DNA of 64,000 nucleotides from Legionella sheltonii (lineage in GTDB: Bacteria; Pseudomonadota; Gammaproteobacteria; Legionellales; Legionellaceae), in contig NZ_JAPHOQ010000003.1 in NCBI RefSeq assembly GCF_026191355.1, forward strand, positions 62,001-126,000, in the 5' to 3' direction. The first letter of the stretch is position 1, and every line of letters starts with the position of its first letter. The position numbers were made by a program, and so were the translations under genes. The notes below the pieces were generated by a model. That model was given only the letters and a program-made list of their open reading frames with translations. It did no database searches and was not told the origin of the DNA. Below, piece after piece: positions 44,735 to 53,400 of this stretch.

Positions 44735-46876
44735 CTAAGCTTTTTTAATGATCTGCACATAGCTCTTTCCATCATCTCCGGTGACAACGCCATGAATTTC
44801 AGTTGCAAAACCTGGTAGTGCTTCTCCTATATCATCCAGCATGAGGAGAAAATCAAGAATCACTTCGCTCTCATCAGTAATTTGTTCTCCTGGCATAATT
44901 AAAGGAATACCAGGTGGGTAGGGCAGGATCATTGCAGCAGAGATTTTATCTTTCAATTGGGATAGGGGGATCAATTGTGTTTCTTGCCGAATGAGTTTTT
45001 GGTAAGCCTGATGAGGTGTCATGACGATTTGAGGTAATGTATCAAAAGCATGATACATCACTTTGGGTAAATTATGTTTTTGCATTAAACCGTGGATGGT
45101 TTTAGCCAAGGATTGAATGGACATCTTTTCATAAAATTCAGGATGTTCTTGATACAACTGAGGGAGTAGGACTTTGACCGGTACATTTTCATCATAAAGT
45201 TGTTTAAATTTATTTAAAGCAGCCAATAATGCCATCGATTTTGCGCGAGTAATTCCCAAACTAAATAAAAACAACATGGAATAGGGGCCTGTTTTTTCAA
45301 CAATAATTCCATGGGATGCGAGAAATTTTTCGACAATGACAGCTGGAATTCCCCAATCATCGAGCTCATCATTTTTGATTCCTGGTAAAAGTACGGTTAC
45401 CTTCACTGGGTCTAAAAACAAATGGTCTTCGTCTACGTGATGAAAACCATGCCATTTTTCATTGGGTTTTAAGGGAAAACAAGATGATTTTTTTTCTATT
45501 GTCGGTTGCCACACGTCAAAATACCAATCGGTACTTTGTTTTTTTAAGCGTTTTACTTCCATGCGAAAGTCTATTGCTAATTCAATCGCTTCATTGATTA
45601 AATCATAGCCTTGATTACCGGCCATCATGGCCGCAGAGACTTCACAACTGGCGACAAGAGGGTAAAAAGGAGAAGTACTCATATGCATCATGTAATTGGC
45701 ATCAAGAATGGCCCCATCGAAAGAGCCTTTAATGTGGATCATCGATGATTGACTGAACGCTGCCAATAATTTGTGGGTTGACTGCGTTTCAAAAATCACT
45801 TGATCCTTTTTTGGCGTTAAACTGAGCCCAAATTTTTCAGCGTAAATGGGATGAAAATTGGTGTAGGGAACCCAGGCACTATCAAAATGCAAATGTTTTA
45901 CCTTGAGCTCGTTTTGAAGATTTTCAACCTTATAAAGTATACCGTCGTAGGTCGAGTTAGTAATGACCGCGTAGGTAGGCCAAGCAGTAGCTTCTGGATG
46001 TTCAAGAATTTTATCGTGGATCGCTTGTTCTGTGTATTCTGATTTAGGGATCCCACCTAGAATTCCATAAGTATTTCGTGTTGGTTTTAGATAAATAGGG
46101 ATCACATCGACCATCATCAAAAAATGGGCGATTGATTTATGACAGTTACGATCAATCACTACGGTATCGCCGGAAGTTGCCGAATACATTCCCACTATTT
46201 TATTGGATGTTGATGTGCCATTCGTTACAATTAATGAACGATCACTTTTAAAGATATTGGCTATAAACTGCTCTGCATCACGTTGAGGTCCTGAATGGTC
46301 CAGTAAGCTTCCAAGCTCTTCAATTGAAATTGAAAGATCAGCGCGAAAAATATTTTTGCCAAAAAAGTCATAAAATGCGGCACTGGTCGGGTTTTTTTGA
46401 AATGCTGTGCCTCCTAAGTGCCCGGGTGTACAAAATGCATAATTCAATTCATGCACGTAATGCATCAGCGCTTTGGTAAATGGAGGTAAAATCTCTTGTT
46501 GATATTTTTCGATGGCAAGTAATATGCGTTTAAAATCATCGTGTGCTAAGTTTGCATCATATTGCAAAAAGTCCAGAGCGAGATCAAAGTCACTCAGATT
46601 AATGTCAATTGAGGCATGTCTATTCGCCATTGCAAATATAGGTAACAATTTATTATGACTCGAAAAATGATGTAAATCATCAAATCCAAAATCATCCCAA
46701 TCATAAAGAATAGTAACAATTCGTGGATTTAAACTGCTCACATCATAAGCATCTTTTAATGAAGTACATACAGTGAGCTCATAGTTTCTCTGTGTTAAAA
46801 AATCTTCGAGTATACTGATAAAATGCTTTTTGTAATCTTCAATTTGTTGTGCATAGACAATAAGAATATGATTCAT
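44735..46876 (-). CDS. Orn/Lys/Arg decarboxylase (inducible, PLP-dependent)
   Basis: The 713-residue enzyme has an N-terminal wing (response-regulator-like) domain, a PLP core with TPGHLGGTAFQKNP, TNGTSTSNK and the cofactor lysine in STQSTHKLLA-type context (Lys369), and a C-terminal domain with PPGIPLIMPGE. Length is that of CadA/LdcC and SpeF/AdiA. I favour lysine or ornithine decarboxylase but cannot separate the substrates. It would make a polyamine with consumption of a proton, useful under acid stress. Start ATG 46876, seven bases after AAGGA. Confidence 0.92.
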   Translation of the reverse strand: MNHILIVYAQQIEDYKKHFISILEDFLTQRNYELTVCTSLKDAYDVSSLNPRIVTILYDWDDFGFDDLHHFSSHNKLLPIFAMANRHASIDINLSDFDLALDFLQYDANLAHDDFKRILLAIEKYQQEILPPFTKALMHYVHELNYAFCTPGHLGGTAFQKNPTSAAFYDFFGKNIFRADLSISIEELGSLLDHSGPQRDAEQFIANIFKSDRSLIVTNGTSTSNKIVGMYSATSGDTVVIDRNCHKSIAHFLMMVDVIPIYLKPTRNTYGILGGIPKSEYTEQAIHDKILEHPEATAWPTYAVITNSTYDGILYKVENLQNELKVKHLHFDSAWVPYTNFHPIYAEKFGLSLTPKKDQVIFETQSTHKLLAAFSQSSMIHIKGSFDGAILDANYMMHMSTSPFYPLVASCEVSAAMMAGNQGYDLINEAIELAIDFRMEVKRLKKQSTDWYFDVWQPTIEKKSSCFPLKPNEKWHGFHHVDEDHLFLDPVKVTVLLPGIKNDELDDWGIPAVIVEKFLASHGIIVEKTGPYSMLFLFSLGITRAKSMALLAALNKFKQLYDENVPVKVLLPQLYQEHPEFYEKMSIQSLAKTIHGLMQKHNLPKVMYHAFDTLPQIVMTPHQAYQKLIRQETQLIPLSQLKDKISAAMILPYPPGIPLIMPGEQITDESEVILDFLLMLDDIGEALPGFATEIHGVVTGDDGKSYVQIIKKA

Positions 46877-46882
46877 TTGCAA

Positions 46883-47194
46883 TCCTTTACATCGATTAGA
46901 TTCATAAAATCTACTTTAGCTCATGAGAACGCAAATAGTATATTATTTAACGAGCGGTTTTTTATTTAATTCCACATGTTGTCTTAGACCCCAGATCAAA
47001 ATGGAGCGCTTGTAAGATTTTAGTCTCAACACATCAGAATTAGCTTTAAATAGCCATTTTTTGAGATAAAACCAAGTTTTTTCAGGGTGTGTCGTTTTTT
47101 TAATAAAATTGTTTAATTTTTGTACTATAATTTACCGAAAATTGGTTTTAGAACCCGTTGGGTTGTTGTTTATTATACAAAACGAGAAGAGTCA
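46883..47194. other. Divergent intergenic region with a -10 box before the PKS/NRPS gene
   Basis: This 312-base stretch separates the decarboxylase and the hybrid synthase. A TATAAT box at 47126-47131 (TACTATAAT) is the clearest promoter element for the plus strand. I see no good -35. No gene or operator is evident in the rest. Confidence 0.5.
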
Positions 47195-47389
47195 ATGCCA
47201 AGTGTCTGTATTGTTATGTTGAAATGGTGTTTCTGGCTTTATTTCTACCTCCTCAGATGTATTTCACTCATCTTTCACTTTGCCCACAGTATTCTTATTT
47301 TTCTAAAGAGGAAATTACCTATGCGAATTAATAATTTTCGAAAAGATGCCTTTTTTTTAAGAAATTTAAAATCAAAAAATGCTCTATAG
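47195..47389 (+). CDS. Possible small membrane leader peptide upstream of the hybrid synthase
   Basis: A 64-codon frame starts at ATG 47195 shortly after a GAGAAGAG site and ends 18 bases before the synthase start. The peptide has one strongly hydrophobic stretch (WLYFYLLRCISLIFHFAHSILIFL) and a basic C-terminal part. If made, it would be a single-span membrane peptide. It could also be chance coding in an AT-rich leader. I give it low weight. Confidence 0.3.
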   Translation: MPSVCIVMLKWCFWLYFYLLRCISLIFHFAHSILIFLKRKLPMRINNFRKDAFFLRNLKSKNAL

Positions 47390-47407
47390 ATTAAAAGAAG
47401 GTATGCT

Positions 47408-50400
47408 ATGACTATTGAACTAATTTTAACTAAAATCCTCCACTATGCGGAAGTCCAACCGGAAAAAATCGCTTTAAAATTTTTCGAGGGAGATTATCTC
47501 TCTGAAAAGCAGCTTAATTACCGTGAATTAAAGGAGAAAATTATTGCTTATTCTCAAGTAATTACCAGCTATAGTTTTACGAAACAAAAATCGGCGCGAC
47601 AACACCCCATTTTATTAATTTTTGATTCGAGCTTGGATTATATCGTTTCATTTTTAGCCACATTACACTCTGGAAATATTGCAGTAACAGCTTATCCTCC
47701 TCGGCAAACCCGTCATTTGGAGCGCCTGCTAAAAATAATTGAGGATTCGCAAGTTGAGATGATTTTGACAACCGCAAAAGTTAAAAATTACTGTGATACC
47801 AATCATTTCATGTTCCCAAACGCTGATTTAATTTGTGTGGATATGCTCGATGTAGAAAACTCTTTTATTGCCTCTCCATCAATTGCCCAACCGGATGATA
47901 TTGCCTTTTTGCAATATACCTCGGGTTCTACCGGTTCGCCCAAAGGGGTAATAGTGACCCATAGAAATCTCCATGCTAACCTGAATCTGCTCGTAGAGTA
48001 CCTAGGAGAAAGTTCAATAAACACCTGTGTTTCCTGGTTACCTATTTTCCATGACATGGGATTAATTGGTAATACCTTATTGCCTTTGTATCGTGGGGGA
48101 ACATGTGCTTTTATGGCGCCATTAACCTTTCTAAAAAATCCTCTCTTTTGGCTCCAAAAAATTAGCGAAGAGAAGGGAAGTTATACCATGGCTCCTAACT
48201 TTGCTTATGATTTATCGATCGATGCCTTGGAAAAAAACGCTTCTTTATATCAAGGACTAGACTTTAGTTCTGTTTGCCATTTGGTTAACGGCGCCGAACC
48301 GGTAAAGCCAAACACGGTGAGACGGATTGAAGAAAAGTTGAAAACTTATAATTTGGCACCAGGAACGATGAAGACTGGTTATGGGATGGCCGAAACAACC
48401 TTGGTCATTTCCCTCTATAACCAGAATCCTGAGAATCGATTTCTCTTCGTTGATAAAGAAAAATTGAGTGATGGACGAGTTAGGCCTCATTCCATTCAGG
48501 GGGAGGCAGTTGAATTAGTACGTTGTGGTAAAGTCTCTAATCATTATTCCCTAAAAATTGTGGATCCGACTACTCGGAAAGAGCTTCCTACACAGGTGGT
48601 TGGTGAACTTTGGCTGCAGGCAACTTCTGTTGCTGCAGGTTATTATCGCAATTCAGAAAAAACTGCAGAAGTTTTTAATGCGTTTACTGCTGGTGGTGAT
48701 GGTCCTTTCTTGAGAACGGGGGATTTAGCCTTTATAGATGAGCAAAATTATTTAGTGATTTGTGGGCGCGTTAAGGATTTAATTATCATTAATGGTCGTA
48801 ATATTTATCCTCAGGATGTTGAATTAGCCTGTTATCAAGCTGATTCCAATTTAATTCAAAATGGCGCCGCTGCATTTTCCATCGCAGGGACATCTTCAGA
48901 AGAATGTGTTGTGGTTGCTGAAGTAAACCGCCATCTTGAGGCAGCAAGATACAGCGAAATTCTAAATAAAATAAAAAAAGCGGTTTTTGAGGCTACCGAT
49001 GTTGTTCTCTATGATATATTGCTGATTCCTCCTAGAAAAATTCTTAAGACGACCAGCGGCAAAATTCAGCGCAGTGCCTGTAAGCACGCCTACTCTGAGG
49101 GACAATTTGATTATCTCGCACGTCTTTTATTGCCCGAAAAGTTCGAAGAAGAGAAAACAAACCCAACAGTAACAATTGAAGATAACAAGGAGATTGTTTC
49201 TTGGCTTAAGCAATGGATAGCAAACAATAGCAGCGTTTGTTTTCACGATATTGATGAGCAACGTGCTTTCGCAGAGTTTGGGCTTACTTCCATTAAATTA
49301 GTCACGATGGTCAATGAGTTGGAGCAATTTATCCAGCAACCTTTAGATCCCTGGCTTGCCTGGGAGTACTCGACCATTTTCGCCTTAAGCCAGCATATAG
49401 TTAAAAAAAATAAGGAAGAGAGTAGATTATTGGAAAAAGATTATGAACCGATCGCGGTCATTGGCATGGATTGTCGTATTCCAGGTTCTCATCAGACTTT
49501 AGAAAATGTGGATGAGTTTTGGAAATTCCTGCAAGGTCAAGAGGACAGTATCAGGCCGATTCCAAAAGATCGTTGGGATAATAGGCAGTTTTATGATGCC
49601 GATCCCCAGAAAAAAGGGATGATGTACTCTACTGCTGGAAGTTTTTTAACTGAAATTAAACGATTTGATACCAAATTTTTCAATATAGCACCCAGAGAGG
49701 CTGAATATTTGGATCCTCAGCAGCGTCTGGCGTTAATGGTGAGTTGGCATGCATTGGAAGATGCCGGTATTGTTCCTGCTGATTTAAGCGGCACACATAC
49801 GGGTATTTATCTCGGAATCAGTACTCATGATTATGATGCTTTGATTCAAAAGCATGTTCCCTTGGAGGAAATAACTACCTATCAAGCAACAGGAACCAGT
49901 TTCTCTACCTCCGCTGGGCGTATCGCTTATTTTTTAGGGACCCATGGACCATGCATGGCAATTGATACTGCGTGCTCCTCTTCATTGGTGAGCATTCATC
50001 AAGCCTGTCGTGCCTTGCAAGATGGAGAGTGCGATCTGGCTCTGGCTGGGGGTGTTAATGTAATCCTTTCACCAGAAACCAATATTATTTTTTGTAAAAC
50101 GGGCATGTTATCACCTAAGAATCGCTGCAGTACTTTTGATAGTGAAGCCGATGGCTATGTTAGAGGAGAAGGCTGCGGGATGGTTGTTTTAAAACGTTTA
50201 AAAGATGCTCTTCGCGATCAAAATAAAATTTATGCGGTGGTTCGCAGCAGTGTGGTAAATCAAGATGGGGCGAGCAATGGTTTAACTGCTCCTAATTTAC
50301 AAGCACAAGTTCAGGTGATGCAAGATGCCATCAAGCTTGCTCATTTAACTCCAGAGCAAATTACTCATATTGAGGCACATGGTACAGGAACGTCATTAGG

Positions 50401-53400
50401 TGATCCTATTGAATGGGAAAGCATACGACGAGCGTATGCACTTGCACGAAAAACACCACTTTATATTACTTCTTTGAAGACACGAATAGGGCATTTGGAG
50501 GCTGCTGCCGGTATTGCGAGTTTTATTAAAACAGTTTTGGCAATTAAATACGGCCAAATCCCAAGTCATCTTCATTTAAAGCAGTTTAATCCCAAAATTA
50601 CGCCACAAGAGACCATGCATGTCCCCACACAATGTCAAACTTGGCAAATGAGCGAGCGTTATGCCGGTGTCAGTTCTTTTGGTTTTAGTGGCACGAATGC
50701 CCATATTATCTTGGAAAATGCCCGATTCTCAGCGCCTCAAATCGAACAAGAAACTTATCCTTATCATCTTTGGGTAGTTAGTGCCCGAGAAGAAATTGCT
50801 TTAAAAAATTATTTAGAAACCTATCGCCAATACAGCAAAAACGCACCTGTGGATTTTGCTGCAATGTGCCAACAAGTAATTAGCCAACGCACCCATTTTG
50901 CATACCGTGCCTTTATCGTAGCTAAAGATAGGAGCGAGTGGCAGATGAGTTTGGAACAGGGGGAGTGGCAGCAAGGTGAAGTTAGTGACAATAATAAATT
51001 AGTATGGCTATTTACCGGTCAAGGGTGCTTACAGCCACAGATGGCGGCCCAACTTTATAAAACATTGCCATTATTTAAACTCATTGTGGATCACTGTTGT
51101 TCTATCGCTAATCCTTTGCTTTCCTATGATTTGCACGAAGTTTTACTCAATACCCCCGAGCATATCAATATTAACCATACTCGTTATGCCCAGCCCGCTT
51201 TATTTGTCTATGAATATGCGCTGGCCAAATGGTTCCTTTCATTGGGGATTCGTCCGCATGCTTTAATTGGTCATAGCTTGGGAGAATATGTTGCCGCTTG
51301 TGTTGCTGAGATCCTGTCTTTGGAAGATGCCCTGCGTTTAGTATGTATTCGTGCAGAGTTGATTGCCTCTCTGCCTGAAGAGGGGGCAATGCTGGCTGTT
51401 GCGGTGAACTCCGAAAAAACCGAAAATTTATTGCTGGATTTCCCAGATTTGGTCATTGCAGTAAAGAATAGTCCACAGCAAACTGTTGTTTCAGGCCCTC
51501 GTGAGGCGATTGAGGCTTTAAAAAATTATTGCGCAGAAAATAATCTGCGTTGTACCTCTATAGCGACATCTCATGCTTTTCACTCACCACTCATGCAGCC
51601 TATTGTGGCTGATTTCTATAAAGAAACCCAGAAAGTAATCTACAATCAACCCAAAATAGCCCTGATTTCCAATGTTACAGGTTTAGAATTGAATCCTGAG
51701 GAAATCAATGCGCAATATTGGTGTGAGCACTTGCTAAAAACAGTTAATTTTTATCAAGGGCTCCAAACGTTAATGCAACAGGGGATTAATCTCTATCAGG
51801 AAATTGGCCCCAAACCCGTTTTAACGGCACAAATTCAACTCCTTGGGGATTTCACAGTCTTGCCATCGGTTTTGAACGCAGAGAATCCTTGGCCAAGCCT
51901 GCTTCAGGTCTTAGGAGTACTTTATTTAAGAGGCTGGAGCATTGATTGGAATGCATTGTATTTGAAGGCATTCTTTCACAAAGAATCGCTGCCTAAATAT
52001 CCTTTTGCAGGAAAGGATTATTGGTTACCTGCTTTTTCGCAACAGCAAAACACATCGCAGGGGCAGTGGCGAAAAAATTTATATCAGGTGCAATGGGAGG
52101 AACTGAATTGGCAGCTGTCTTCTATTTCTTCCACTCAAAAAATTGCTGTCATGGCTCGCACAGAATCAAAAATAGAGCTTTTGAATTTCCTGTTAAAGCA
52201 GCATGACATTACCACCGTACGGATTGCTAGAGAAGCACAGGAAGCGACTATTTTAGCACAACTCAAAGACGCGTCTCATTTTATTTATTGCTGTGAAGCT
52301 GATGAGGAGGAAGTAATTTCCGAGACTATTTTTCTTGCTCGGATAACGCAATTACTGATTAAAAATAAGGTATATAAATCTTTTATTTTCTTAAATGCTA
52401 ACTCCTCTGTGGTAGGTACTGCCTTACTTGCTCTGCTTAAATCCATCAAGCAGGAGTATCCCCAGTGGTCCGTCCACTATCGAGAGGGCACTCTAGAAGA
52501 GACCGATAAGAATTGGGTTAATATATTGCTTGGTGAGTCGGAAAATGATTGGATTTTACGTTATGAGAATCAACGCTATTATTCGTTAAACATTGTTCCG
52601 CTTATGCCTGAGTTAATTTTGGGTAATAAGGTGATTTACCCGGATAATACCTATTTAATTACAGGTGCTTGTGGCGACATAGGTCAAGTTTTAATTGAAG
52701 AGCTCCTACAGCAAGGAGTAAAAACAATTGTTGCGGTAGGACGCAGAAAAAAACCTGGAATTTGGTCTCCAGTGATCCAATCGTATCTCAAACATGACGC
52801 GCAGATTCACTATTACTGCTGTAATATTGCCGAAGCCAATGAGGTAGAACGATTAATTGGAGCAATTAAAAAACAATTACCTCCATTGGCCAGTGTTATT
52901 CACGCTGCTGGAGTCACTATCGATAAACCTTGGCTTGCTATGCAAGAGACGGATATTAGACTTATTCTGGAAGGCAAAGCGCTGGGAGCTTTTAATTTAC
53001 ATCGTGCAACAGCATCATGTGAACTTAAAGAATTTATTTGTATTTCTTCTATAGCTGGTGTTTTAGGAAGTCAGGGGCAAGCGGCCTATGCAACAGCTAA
53101 TGCTTTTCTCGACGCTTTAACTGATTTACGCCAACAACAGGGGAAACCTAGTTTAAATTGGATACTAGGGCCGGTAAAAAATACGGGTTTATTCAAAAAA
53201 AATGAAGAATCATTAACCTCTTACTTGGCTTCATTAGGAATTGCTCCAATTACCCAAGAAGTAATTCGGGCAGTAGTGAAAGAAAAAGTTGGCATAAACA
53301 AGGTTATTGTTGCGAATTTTCTTAATGATAATGCCTCTGCAACTCATGAAGAAGCGATGCATACGCAAACATCTTCCAATGGCGCTGCAAATATAACCCC

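Noticed and set aside
47120..47194. Longer start for the leader peptide
   Set aside because: It would begin within the -10 region and lacks a ribosome site.
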